This document shows, piece by piece, positions 7,552 to 16,640 of a DNA stretch of 64,000 nt. How positions within the stretch are numbered: the first letter of the stretch is position 1; every line of letters starts with the position of its first letter. Source of the stretch: Anaerolineaceae bacterium (GTDB lineage Bacteria; Chloroflexota; Anaerolineae; Anaerolineales; Anaerolineaceae). The stretch is taken from positions 34,658 to 98,657 of the forward strand of contig PABH01000038.1 of the NCBI GenBank assembly GCA_002702705.1, read 5' to 3'. The translations under genes were made by a program, and so were the position numbers. The notes below the pieces were generated by a model, which was not told the origin of the DNA, searched no databases, and saw only the letters and a list, made by a program, of their open reading frames with translations.

Positions 7552-8973
7552 TTACAACCATTTTGTGAAAATATCAACCTCTTCCTGGCGAACAATACAA
7601 TTATCAATCGAAAAACTTTCAAAGACTTCTTTTAAAGCCTCATTGGAAAGTTGGATAAACTGATTGATAAAAACTTCTTGTAATAAATCCGCGGTATAGG
7701 TAGACATAGCAGCCTGTCGAAAGAACATCCGGTTTGCATTCTGATTCAATTCCGGAAGAACATCCAAAATCTCTTTTTCAATTGTTTCAAGCGCTTGATT
7801 AATTGGTCTAGGAAAACCAGATAACCATCCAAAATCGGGACATAAGCGATTTTTTGCAGTAATGACGGGTTCTATAATTTTATTATATGCTGAATCAGGC
7901 TTGGTTTGGACAACACTCATTGCCCCAATATCTTTATATGCCCAAAAAGTCCAATGGATTCCATAATCATGAAAAATTGATAAATGATCATTTAATGCAT
8001 TCAGTTGCCAATACATTGTTTCGGAAGGGTAGGTTATTCCACCACCAAATTCTCCAACCCACAAAGGCACATTATATTTTTGTGAAAATTTAAATCCTGA
8101 ACTATTAATCAATTGATCACGAATTTTTTCCTTGTCCCAAAAACACCCATCAATCATTCCCGGATAGGGTTTTCCGGATGTCATTGCCGGAACATAGTTA
8201 TGACTGCTGTACACCAAATTGTCTGCGAAGGGAGGTTCCAATCCATCAAACATGGTTGAATAATAATCTCCTTCGAGAAAGATGATGTGATCCGGGTCGA
8301 TTTTTCGAATGGTATTGACAGATTTTTCGTAAATTGAATTTAATAATTTCCAGTTTGGCTGATATTCTTCTACCGATCCGAATCTCCCATAAGGAGCATT
8401 TGAGATGGGTTCGTTGATAAGATTGTAACCAGCAATCGTATTTGATAAGCGATAACGTTTCGCCATCTCTTGCCATAATGCATAATAACGATCTTGTGAA
8501 ATTTTATCAGTCCAAAATAGTGCATGGCGGCTGCTGTTATCTGCATGCCAATCTCCATTTTGCCAGCCTTGAACGGAATGTAAATCCAAAATAACATAAA
8601 TTCCATGTTTTTCACAGGCAGATATTATTTGATCTAACCGTTCAAAACCTTTTTCTAAATAAACAAATGGATTTTGGTCTGATTCAAAATGACGGTAATT
8701 TAAAGGAATTCGAATAACATTAAAACCAGTATTTTTTAAAAAAATTACATCTTTTTCATTAAATAAATGATCTAACCAATGGTCAAAAAATAACTCTGTT
8801 TTTTCTTTACCTATTTTTTCCTGGAACTGATAACGTAGGCTGGCTTCAGAACCCGGGTAACCATTTAAAAAATGTTCCATGTTCATCCATCCGCCGACAC
8901 ATACCCCCCTTAATTTTATAATTTCTCCAAGGGAATTTACAATTTCATTGTTGATTACTTTTAAGCGTTGCAT
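7552..8973 (-). CDS. Glycoside hydrolase family 5 (cytoplasmic beta-glucanase/glycosidase)
   Basis: A 473-residue protein with a GH5 TIM barrel: LRGVCVGGWMNM at the start, NVIRIPLNYRHF, VILDLHSVQGWQNG, the acid/base in GYNLINEP (E188), SSHNYVP, and the nucleophile in WVGEFGG (E308). No signal peptide is present, so it acts inside the cell on imported oligosaccharides. After the barrel, residues 375-473 form an extra helical domain that I do not recognise. Exo-beta-1,3-glucanase or cellobiosidase-type activity fits the family. The start is 3 bases after the permease stop, making it the last gene of a four-gene operon with the importer. Confidence 0.85.
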   Translation of the reverse strand: MQRLKVINNEIVNSLGEIIKLRGVCVGGWMNMEHFLNGYPGSEASLRYQFQEKIGKEKTELFFDHWLDHLFNEKDVIFLKNTGFNVIRIPLNYRHFESDQNPFVYLEKGFERLDQIISACEKHGIYVILDLHSVQGWQNGDWHADNSSRHALFWTDKISQDRYYALWQEMAKRYRLSNTIAGYNLINEPISNAPYGRFGSVEEYQPNWKLLNSIYEKSVNTIRKIDPDHIIFLEGDYYSTMFDGLEPPFADNLVYSSHNYVPAMTSGKPYPGMIDGCFWDKEKIRDQLINSSGFKFSQKYNVPLWVGEFGGGITYPSETMYWQLNALNDHLSIFHDYGIHWTFWAYKDIGAMSVVQTKPDSAYNKIIEPVITAKNRLCPDFGWLSGFPRPINQALETIEKEILDVLPELNQNANRMFFRQAAMSTYTADLLQEVFINQFIQLSNEALKEVFESFSIDNCIVRQEEVDIFTKWL

Positions 8974-8976
8974 AAA

Positions 8977-9804
8977 TTAACCTTTTAATCCACTGAGTTT
9001 GATGCTTTCCACAAAATTCTTTTGAGCAAAAAAGAACAAAATAATTACAGGTAAAATCGTGACTACCGAACCAGCCATTAAAACCGGCCAATCAATATAA
9101 TTTTCGTTTAAGAGGTATGACAAACCGACTTGTAAAGTACGTTTTGATTCCGAATTAATCATGATTAACGGCCACTGAAAATCATTCCATACCCATTGAA
9201 ACGTCATGACACCTAAGGTTGCCATAATTGGTTTTGAGTTTGGCAAGAGAATGCGCCAGTAAAATGCAAATGGATTGCACCCATCCAATTTTGCTGCATC
9301 TTCCAAATCGCTTGGAAAAGACAGAAAAAATTGGCGCATTAAAAAAGTGCCAAATGCACTTGCCAGGGCAGGGATGATCAACCCTGTATGGGTATTAACC
9401 CATCCGAACTTACTCATTAAAATAAAGTTTGGAATCATCGTAACCGTGGCAGGAACCATCATGGTGATCAGGAATAAAATAAACAAAAAATCTCGCCCTG
9501 GGAATTTAATTCGGGCAAAGGCATAACCGGCCATTGAACATGTTATTAGTTGTCCAACCGTGATTAATACTGCGATCTTAAACGTGTTCATGGTAAACAA
9601 ACCAAAATTAATTTTTCCGAGTATGGTTATATACGCATCAAAATTTAATGGAAACGTGATTTGAAATGGTGGCGTATTAAACACATTTTCCAGCGGTTTT
9701 AAAGAGGTGGTGATACTCCAAATAAATGGTGTAACCATAAAGACAGCACCAAATAACAAAACCAGGTGAGCAGAAATTTTGCGAAATGAGAATTGTTTTA
9801 ACAT
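8977..9804 (-). CDS. ABC sugar transporter permease (MalG-like)
   Basis: A 275-residue inner-membrane permease with six hydrophobic segments. The ABC ATPase contact loop is readable as AAKLDGCNPFAFYWRILLPNSKP, the EAA motif of carbohydrate importers. I place the start at 9804 because GAGGT lies 7 bases upstream on the minus strand. The longer frame to 9831 would run back into the previous gene. The stop of the partner permease is only two bases away. No ATPase gene is in the locus, so a shared MsmK-type ATPase encoded elsewhere is likely. Confidence 0.9.
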   Translation of the reverse strand: MLKQFSFRKISAHLVLLFGAVFMVTPFIWSITTSLKPLENVFNTPPFQITFPLNFDAYITILGKINFGLFTMNTFKIAVLITVGQLITCSMAGYAFARIKFPGRDFLFILFLITMMVPATVTMIPNFILMSKFGWVNTHTGLIIPALASAFGTFLMRQFFLSFPSDLEDAAKLDGCNPFAFYWRILLPNSKPIMATLGVMTFQWVWNDFQWPLIMINSESKRTLQVGLSYLLNENYIDWPVLMAGSVVTILPVIILFFFAQKNFVESIKLSGLKG

Positions 9805-9806
9805 GG

Positions 9807-10709
9807 TTATACCTCTTCTCCATACACCCATTTTTTTCTAAAGAACCATTGGATTAAAGTGAAGACTAAAATGATCAGAAATAATATAAAGGAAAGGGCT
9901 GCACCATAACCCATATGAAGGTAATCAAAGGCTTCTTTCCAGATTAAGAAACCAATTAAATAGGTTGCCCGCGCAGGTCCGCCTTGAGTCATGCTGTAAA
10001 TCAGGTCAAAACTTTGGAAAGAACCAATGATTCCGGTGATAAATGTAAAAAAGATAGCGGGAGAAACAAGGGGTAATGTAATATTAAAGAAGGTTTGTTT
10101 TTTATCCGCCCCATCTATATTTGCGGCATCATATAAATAGCGGGGAATATCTTGGATGGCTGCAAGGAAAATGATCATATTAAATCCCAGACCTCGCCAG
10201 ATCGAAACCAGGATAACGGAATATAAGGCTACTTTAGGGTTCGTTAACCAGCCAATCGGATCAATACCAAAAATGGATAAAGTGCGATTTAATAATCCAT
10301 AGTTTGTATCAAAGATCCATAAAAAGACGAGACTCACCGCAACGGATGCCGAAATAACGGGCAAATAATAACTGGTGCGGTAAAAGGATATTCCCTTGAT
10401 TTTTTGATTTAATGCAATGGATAATAATAATGACAAAAAAATGGTAATCGGAATACTGATGAAAGAAAAAATAAATGTGTTTTTATAAGTAAACAAGGCT
10501 AATTGATTACTGAAAATCTTTTGATAATTTGCAAAACCTAAAAACTCTGGACTGCCAAAAATATTCCATTGGGTTAAACTAATGCCAAACGAAGAAATGA
10601 CCGGAATGAAAACAAAGGTGAGTACCAATAACATACTTGGTAAAATGAAGAGATACCCCCAAATGGCATCTTTCCAATAATATTTTTTCTTTAATTTATT
10701 TGATACCAT
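9807..10709 (-). CDS. ABC sugar transporter permease (MalF-like)
   Basis: A 300-residue membrane protein starting with a basic cytoplasmic leader and six membrane segments, with the opening GYLFILPSMLLVLTFVFIP typical of CUT1-family MalF homologues. The EAA loop reads AANIDGADKKQTFFNITLPLVSP. It forms the translocation pore with the MalG-like gene directly downstream, fed by the binding lipoprotein encoded upstream. Confidence 0.9.
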   Translation of the reverse strand: MVSNKLKKKYYWKDAIWGYLFILPSMLLVLTFVFIPVISSFGISLTQWNIFGSPEFLGFANYQKIFSNQLALFTYKNTFIFSFISIPITIFLSLLLSIALNQKIKGISFYRTSYYLPVISASVAVSLVFLWIFDTNYGLLNRTLSIFGIDPIGWLTNPKVALYSVILVSIWRGLGFNMIIFLAAIQDIPRYLYDAANIDGADKKQTFFNITLPLVSPAIFFTFITGIIGSFQSFDLIYSMTQGGPARATYLIGFLIWKEAFDYLHMGYGAALSFILFLIILVFTLIQWFFRKKWVYGEEV

Positions 10710-10728
10710 ACTGATTCTCCGTTTGAGA

Positions 10729-10759
10729 AAAAGAGGTGGGAGTTAATCCCACCTCTTTT
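10729..10759 (-). terminator. Strong hairpin between binding-protein and permease genes
   Basis: AAAAGAGGTGGGA (10729-10741) and TCCCACCTCTTTT (10747-10759) pair perfectly over 13 bp with a 5-base loop. On the minus strand the stem is followed by TTTTTCTC. Such a partial terminator or 3' stabiliser explains how a binding protein is made in excess over its permeases. Confidence 0.7.
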
Positions 10760-10771
10760 ATATGATCGACT

Positions 10772-12103
10772 TTACTCGGAAAGTAAACTATCAACGGCAA
10801 CGCAAGCATCGGTCATGGCTTGTTCTACACTTTTATCGCCTAAAACTGCCAGATCTAATTCTGCTTGAATTGTATCCAATATCTCACTCAATCGAGCATG
10901 ATCCGGTAATTTTTGTCCGTAGGAGGTTGCTTCCATGAAAACTTCAGGGTGAGCGGGATATTGCCCTTCGAGGGATTTAATGAATTCACCTTCAGCAATT
11001 TCTTTGACAGCGGAGATTTCAAAATTTCCTTTTTGCCGAATCAATGAACCTTCGGGGCCGGTTGCGAATTTTAAGAATTCCCAGGCTGCATCTTTGTTTT
11101 TAGAACCGGAGGAAATGGCATAAGAGTTTGAATAGAGGAAGGTGCCTTGTTGGGTTCCGATTGGATGATGGGTTACATCCCATTCAAAGGTGGTAATGGA
11201 GTCATTGAAGGGTTTTAATGCCCAAGGACCGGAGGGGAACATGGCTAATTTACCGGCTACAAAGCGGTCCCAATCACCCATCGCAGTTTGTGCTTCTTTA
11301 TTGGCGGTAATGCCGTCTTCGTTTTGGGCTTTCACATAATTTTCAATTGCTTGTAAAGCACCTGGGGAGGTTAAGGCACAGCTGGCATTATCCGGGGTGA
11401 GCACATTGGTGTCGTACATAAACAAGTACATTGGCCACCAGGCAAGGCCGTAACCGTATGTGTCAACAATGCCATCACCGTCATCATCGGAGACAAATTT
11501 TTGTCCTTCTTCAACCATTTTTGCCCAGTCCCAACTGGCGCTTGGGTATTCAATGCCCTTTTCATCAAACATCGTTTTGTTGTAATACAGCACCCAATTC
11601 GAGAAAGTGGCCGGTAAACCAAATTGGGTACCATCGACGTTATGCATTTCATTTGTATTTTCATAATAGGTGCTCATATCATATGAATCTTTTGCGATAT
11701 AGTCACCTAATGGTTCCAGTGCGCCTAGGGTTGCAAATTGACGCAGGTTTTCAAAATTCATGGAAATGACATCCGGTGCGGAACCACCGGCACTTAATGT
11801 TTTGTATTTTGTAAAGATGTCAACAAAGGGTACCAGTTCAAGCTCAACTTTAATGTTTGGGTGTGCCGCCTCAAATTGAGCAACGACTTCTTTTTCCACT
11901 TCCGGATTATCGTATGCAAAAAAGGTCATCACACGAATGGTCTGGACTTCTTCTGATACTGGCTCGTTAGCAACTGGTTCTTCAACAGGAGCTGCTTCAG
12001 AATTGGGTTCATTAGCCTGTGGGCTATTCGGGGTAGGGGTGCAGGCTGTTAAAATCAATGACAATATCATGATAACGGCCAGCAAAGACAGCGCTTTTTT
12101 CAT
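10772..12103 (-). CDS. Sugar-binding lipoprotein of ABC importer
   Basis: A 443-residue extracellular solute-binding protein of family 1. I start at the ATG at 12103, which has GGAGGATCC just upstream; the frame continues 22 codons further without such a site. A lipoprotein signal ends LILTAC (lipid-modified C21), then an acidic PNSPQANEPNSEAAPVEEP linker. The mature part has FEAAHPNIKVELE, AGGSAPDVISMN and a C-terminal DAAWEFLKFATGPEG, all typical of CUT1 binding proteins. It captures the oligosaccharide outside the membrane for the two permeases downstream. Confidence 0.9.
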   Translation of the reverse strand: MKKALSLLAVIMILSLILTACTPTPNSPQANEPNSEAAPVEEPVANEPVSEEVQTIRVMTFFAYDNPEVEKEVVAQFEAAHPNIKVELELVPFVDIFTKYKTLSAGGSAPDVISMNFENLRQFATLGALEPLGDYIAKDSYDMSTYYENTNEMHNVDGTQFGLPATFSNWVLYYNKTMFDEKGIEYPSASWDWAKMVEEGQKFVSDDDGDGIVDTYGYGLAWWPMYLFMYDTNVLTPDNASCALTSPGALQAIENYVKAQNEDGITANKEAQTAMGDWDRFVAGKLAMFPSGPWALKPFNDSITTFEWDVTHHPIGTQQGTFLYSNSYAISSGSKNKDAAWEFLKFATGPEGSLIRQKGNFEISAVKEIAEGEFIKSLEGQYPAHPEVFMEATSYGQKLPDHARLSEILDTIQAELDLAVLGDKSVEQAMTDACVAVDSLLSE

Positions 12104-12187
12104 TAGGATCCTCCAAAAAACTATTGATAAATTGGGTTGGGGTAAGGTTATTATGGAAAAAATCGACAACCTCTTTATTTATAGGTT

Positions 12188-12216
12188 ATTTTATGGTATA
12201 AATTAACTTAAGTCAA
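12188..12216 (-). promoter_or_regulatory. Promoter of ABC/GH5 operon overlapped by a CTTAAG operator
   Basis: On the minus strand TTGACT (12216-12211) and TAAAAT (12193-12188) are 17 bases apart, a sigma-70-type promoter for the binding-protein gene. The near-perfect palindrome TTAACTTAAGTCAA (12203-12216) covers the -35 box. It carries the TAAGT half-site seen before both ROK genes. It also lies upstream of the divergent GH3 gene, so one regulator could control both. Confidence 0.6.
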
Positions 12217-12252
12217 GTACGAATTTTATGGATTTATAAAAATGGTGAAAAT

Positions 12253-14439
12253 ATGACAAAATATTTTTTGAATATGTTGGGTAAGATTGATATCGAAAAG
12301 TTGTTACAACAAATGTCAAGAGATGAAAAAATCGGTCAATTGGTCCAAGCTGATTTATCTTGGAACTATGATATTAAAGAAATGATCCGAGAAGGGAAGT
12401 TGGGTTCATTATTATCAATCCGAGATGTAGATCAGGTAAATGAATTGCAATCGATTGCGGTTAATGAATCGCGGTTAGGGATTCCTTTAATCTTTGGAAA
12501 TGATGTAATTCATGGATATAAAACAATTTTGCCGATTCCATTAGCCCAGGCTTGTAGTTGGAATTTAGCATTAATTGAAGAAGCGGAACGAATGGTGACA
12601 AAAGAAGCGTTGGCCGAAGGGACTCACTGGAATTTTGCACCAATGGTGGATATTTCTAGAGATCCGCGGTGGGGTAGAGTTGCAGAGGGCAGTGGTGAAG
12701 ATACATTTCTTGGCAGTTGTATTGCAAAAGCACGTGTGCGAGCCTACCAAGCGCAAGACATCTTGCCCGGAAGGCAAATGGCAGCTTGTGTAAAACATTA
12801 TGCCGCCTATGGAGCAGCCATTGGTGGGAAGGATTATAACTCTGTTGACATGTCGGAACGGATGTTAAGAGATGTTTATCTTCCTCCATTTAAAGAAGCT
12901 TTGGATGAAGGTGCAAAAACACTGATGACGGCCTTCCATGATTTAAACAGCATCCCAGCTACTGCGAACACCTGGTTGTTGGTTGATCTGTTACGAAAAG
13001 AATGGGGTTTTGATGGTGTTGTTGTCAGTGATTTTGATGCCATTGGAGAATTGATCCATCATGGGGTTGCCAGTAATCTGGCTGAAGCGGCTTTTTTGGC
13101 TTATAAAGCGCAGGTTGATATGGACATGATGGGCAATGCCTATCCGTTTCATTTAAGCAAATTGATTGATCTTGGTTTGGTTTCCGAACAGTGGTTGGAT
13201 GAAGCTGTTCGCAGGATATTAATCCTCAAACGTGATTTGGGTTTGTTTGAGAAACCTTATGGTGACAAAGATCTGTTTATGGAATGTGTTCTGAGTGATG
13301 AACACTTGAACATAACAAAAACTTTGGCTGATGAATCCATTGTTTTATTAAAAAATGAGAACAAAATTTTACCGATCAAACCTGATGGACTTCGTGTGCT
13401 TGTTCTTGGCCCATTAGCAAATGATGCCAAATCCATATTGGGCTGTTGGTCTTGTGAAGGGGAACCAGAGCGAACCCAAACCATTTTGGAAGCGATCCAA
13501 GAGTCTTTTACCGGTGCGACGATTAACTATATTATGGGTTGTGATGTGGATGGAACAGAAATTTCAGCTGATGAGGTTACAGCAGGTCTTGGGGAGGCTG
13601 ACCTTTGTATCTGTGTTTTAGGAGAAACAGATGAAATGAGTGGCGAAGCACACAGCCGAGCACATCTGACTTTGCCTGGTGTGCAGGCTAAATTGCTTGA
13701 TTTAGCACATTCATCTGGTGTCCCGACGGTATTTGTCCTTGTGAGTGGACGTCCTTTGATCCTAACGGATTATGTTACAAAAGCTGATGCTGTGATCGTT
13801 CCCTGGCATGGTGGTAGTATGGCGGGAGCCGCTCTTGCCGATTCATTACTTGGGAAAGTAAATCCAAGCGGTAAATTACCGATATCTTTTCCAAGAACCG
13901 AGGGTCAACTTCCAGTTTATTATGCCCATAATCGTACAGGACGTCCTTTGGAGGCGACCGGCACCATTCAATTTAACCGAGAACACAAATCAAAATATTT
14001 GGACGAATCGAATTATCCCTTATACCCCTTTGGTTATGGGTTAAGTTATTCAACATTTGCCATTACAAATATAGAGATTAAAAACCCAACTATTTCACAA
14101 AATGAAGCATTAACGGTATTGGTCGATGTAAAAAATGAGAGTGAAATCGCAGGTAAAGCCGTCGTCCAAATCTATCTGCGTGATCAAGTTGCCTCGATTT
14201 CTAGACCAGTGAGACAATTGGTAGGTTTTGAAAAAATTCCATTATCAGGTGGCGAAGAAAAACAAATCCAATTCACCATAAATCCAAAAGAGTTAGGGTT
14301 TTATGATGCGCATATGCGTTATACTGTCGAAGCTGGAAAATATGATGTGTTTGTAGGTTTTGATTCTAAAACTGAATTTTCTGGAAGTTTTGAAATTGTT
14401 GAATTTAGCCGTGAAAGAGACCACTTAATTCTCGACTAA
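12253..14439 (+). CDS. Glycoside hydrolase family 3 beta-glucosidase
   Basis: A 728-residue protein lacking a signal peptide. The N-terminal GH3 barrel includes DEKIGQL, GNDVIHGYKTI, WNFAPMVDISRDPRWGRVAEGSGED, VKHYAAYG, and the nucleophile aspartate in GVVVSDFDAIGEL (D260). The GH3 C-terminal sandwich follows (ILLKNENKILPI-like start), and a fibronectin-III-like domain begins after YPFGYGLSYSTF. The order matches BglX-type enzymes that release glucose from beta-linked oligosaccharides. Divergent from the importer operon, it should finish digestion of what GH5 releases. The ROK regulator 5 kb away probably controls both. Confidence 0.92.
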   Translation: MTKYFLNMLGKIDIEKLLQQMSRDEKIGQLVQADLSWNYDIKEMIREGKLGSLLSIRDVDQVNELQSIAVNESRLGIPLIFGNDVIHGYKTILPIPLAQACSWNLALIEEAERMVTKEALAEGTHWNFAPMVDISRDPRWGRVAEGSGEDTFLGSCIAKARVRAYQAQDILPGRQMAACVKHYAAYGAAIGGKDYNSVDMSERMLRDVYLPPFKEALDEGAKTLMTAFHDLNSIPATANTWLLVDLLRKEWGFDGVVVSDFDAIGELIHHGVASNLAEAAFLAYKAQVDMDMMGNAYPFHLSKLIDLGLVSEQWLDEAVRRILILKRDLGLFEKPYGDKDLFMECVLSDEHLNITKTLADESIVLLKNENKILPIKPDGLRVLVLGPLANDAKSILGCWSCEGEPERTQTILEAIQESFTGATINYIMGCDVDGTEISADEVTAGLGEADLCICVLGETDEMSGEAHSRAHLTLPGVQAKLLDLAHSSGVPTVFVLVSGRPLILTDYVTKADAVIVPWHGGSMAGAALADSLLGKVNPSGKLPISFPRTEGQLPVYYAHNRTGRPLEATGTIQFNREHKSKYLDESNYPLYPFGYGLSYSTFAITNIEIKNPTISQNEALTVLVDVKNESEIAGKAVVQIYLRDQVASISRPVRQLVGFEKIPLSGGEEKQIQFTINPKELGFYDAHMRYTVEAGKYDVFVGFDSKTEFSGSFEIVEFSRERDHLILD

Positions 14440-14482
14440 GATTTTTTGAGAAATTTTATCGATTGCATTTATAACTAAAATA

Positions 14483-14520
14483 TAATAATATCGCCAAAAT
14501 TTTAATGGCGGTATTATTAT
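14483..14520 (+). terminator. Terminator after GH3 gene
   Basis: TAATAATATCGCCA (14483-14496) pairs over 14 bp (one G-U) with TGGCGGTATTATTA (14506-14519), followed by an AT-rich tail. Confidence 0.65.
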
Positions 14521-14596
14521 ATTAATGTATCAATTAAGTTATAATTTATACAATTACTTAAGTCTTTTTTGTAACAAATGTTGGGGATGGAACACA

Positions 14597-16597
14597 ATGA
14601 TAATTAGGTTAATCTCATCAACTTTTCGTTCTCGGACGATGTTATTTTCTATTATGATCTTGTTAATAACAATAAGTTGTAACTTGCCCATTTCAAAACA
14701 GGAAAGAAGTCAAACTAAGGGTACAGATAAATTTGTTTTGGGTGACCAAATTGAAGTATTTAACGGGACAATTGATGCAAAGGGAGGCACCATTGATATT
14801 AATCAAACAGATGGTGATATGAATGGATTTCAATTGGATGTTCCTGAAAAGGCTTTTTTGAATTCAACACCAATTCGGATTTCCTACCAATCTGTAAATG
14901 GACATCCATGGGGTGAAAATTTTATTCCCATTTCTCCCTTAATTGAGGTTGATTTGATTGATATTCAGCCATTGGATTACTTAACTTTAACAATTCCTGT
15001 TGATGTACCAGAAGGTTTTTTTGCTATACCATTTCATGTTGATCTTGAAACAGGCGAATTGGAAGCAGTTATTGTTACAGGCGAAGACGATCATTCCATT
15101 TCATTTATAACCAATCATTTTTCTGCTTTTATCGTTTCGATGGTTTCTGAAATAGCTTTAACACAAGATTTTGAAACTTCTTTCATGCAAGGAAGGGATA
15201 ATTTTCGTTTTTCAAACGCTGGTTCCTCAGTTACAAAAACAGGAGAATGTGCTGGGCAAAGTCTGGCAGCATTGTATTTTAACGATCAAAAAACAGGTGA
15301 ACCTTTGTATGAATCTTTTGATGGCTATAACGGCATCCTGGGTGCGACTCCTGATTTTTGGCAAGATGATGTTTTGGTTTACAAATTAACCGCATTGGCA
15401 CAACTTGAATATAAACACGGCGGCCCACAAACGATTAATTATTGGATTCAATTGCAAAATAATCAACCGTTTAGAACCTACTTCACCATTTCTTATCTCA
15501 TGCTTTTAACAGGAAAGCCTCAATTGGTAGCAATTACAAATGAATCGAGTGGGCATGCCTTGATTGTTTATAAGAAGGTTGGAAGTGATCTTTATGTTTC
15601 AGATCCAAATTTGCCGCTTTCTACGAACCAAATTTTACATTTTGATTTGCAGAACCACACGTTTGATCCTTATATTACTTCATCCAGAGTAGGTGGCGGT
15701 GTTAACACTTATCAAAATATTTTCTTTTTGCCAAAAAAGGATGCTATCAGTTGGCCAATATTGGGTAACTTGTGGAATGAAGTGCTGAATGGCCAATTTT
15801 CAACCGATCCTTTTCCAGTTCTTAATTTTAAGGTAATCGATAAAAACGATTATGGAGAAGAACAACCAGCAGTAGATTTGAACCAAACCTACCAAACCCG
15901 TAATGTTTTGGTTGATATTTTTCATCCAAATCTTTCTTTCCCGGCTCGGTTGAGTGTTTTTACGCACGAATCGGATGGGTCGGTTCGTTTGTTTAAACAA
16001 GCAGCTCTACCTGATTCGGTTCGTTTACCTTTGTATGAAGGTGATAATTTTTACGGGTTTTTGATTGAAGAGGATTTGGGTGGTGGAGATTATGTTTGGG
16101 CTGGTTTTGAATGGGTTAATATCATCAGAACAGAATATCCAGAACAACCTGAAGACAACCCTGTAACCAGTGAAAAATTAACCTTACAGGAATGTGATAT
16201 GACACCTTACTTGAGCTATCTTTATGAAGAACCAACAATAATGAGATTGACAAATTCGGATTGTTCCTATATTTGTTCAAGTAATTTACTGGTCTCACAA
16301 GAGTTAACCCAAGATATTTCGTTATTTTATTATTATTCAGAAACAGATCGGGTGAATCCACCGAATGATCGTTGGGTGAATCGCACGATTTCTCCTGGGG
16401 AAGAAACACCGCTATTTTATTATAACGTTGGGATCAATAATGCAAATTGTGCATGGTCTACCAAAAATGTACTTCAGATTGGGGCCATCAGAGATGATCC
16501 AGGTTGTTTATGGATGATGAAAGAAATTGGATATGATCCTCAAAGAATCGGAGAATATGCTTTGCAATGGTTTGCACCGGATAATCCATGCCCATAA
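14597..16597 (+). CDS. Large lipoprotein with papain-like/C39-like domain (putative)
   Basis: A 666-residue protein from the ATG at 14597, which has GGGGATGG upstream. The signal segment ends LLITISC, a lipobox. Residues about 45-190 look like a beta-sandwich with a ZU5-like flavour (EVFNGTIDAKGGTIDINQT and SISFITNHFSAFIVS). A later section has ECAGQSLAAL (C218), SSGHALIVYKK (H320) and YVSDPN (D336). This is the Cys-His-Asp order of papain-fold peptidases of the C39 type, though overall similarity is only inferred. The remaining 300 residues are unrecognised. It would be anchored outside the membrane. It stands alone between two terminators. Confidence 0.6.
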   Translation: MIIRLISSTFRSRTMLFSIMILLITISCNLPISKQERSQTKGTDKFVLGDQIEVFNGTIDAKGGTIDINQTDGDMNGFQLDVPEKAFLNSTPIRISYQSVNGHPWGENFIPISPLIEVDLIDIQPLDYLTLTIPVDVPEGFFAIPFHVDLETGELEAVIVTGEDDHSISFITNHFSAFIVSMVSEIALTQDFETSFMQGRDNFRFSNAGSSVTKTGECAGQSLAALYFNDQKTGEPLYESFDGYNGILGATPDFWQDDVLVYKLTALAQLEYKHGGPQTINYWIQLQNNQPFRTYFTISYLMLLTGKPQLVAITNESSGHALIVYKKVGSDLYVSDPNLPLSTNQILHFDLQNHTFDPYITSSRVGGGVNTYQNIFFLPKKDAISWPILGNLWNEVLNGQFSTDPFPVLNFKVIDKNDYGEEQPAVDLNQTYQTRNVLVDIFHPNLSFPARLSVFTHESDGSVRLFKQAALPDSVRLPLYEGDNFYGFLIEEDLGGGDYVWAGFEWVNIIRTEYPEQPEDNPVTSEKLTLQECDMTPYLSYLYEEPTIMRLTNSDCSYICSSNLLVSQELTQDISLFYYYSETDRVNPPNDRWVNRTISPGEETPLFYYNVGINNANCAWSTKNVLQIGAIRDDPGCLWMMKEIGYDPQRIGEYALQWFAPDNPCP

Positions 16598-16605
16598 TAA
16601 AAAAT

Positions 16606-16631
16606 CCCCTTCCCATTTTATCGGGAAGGGG
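16606..16631 (-). terminator. Terminator between convergent genes
   Basis: CCCCTTCCC (16606-16614) pairs with GGGAAGGGG (16623-16631). On the minus strand the stem is followed by ATTTTTT, so it serves mainly the PRC-barrel gene. Confidence 0.75.
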
Positions 16632-16640
16632 CACTATCTT

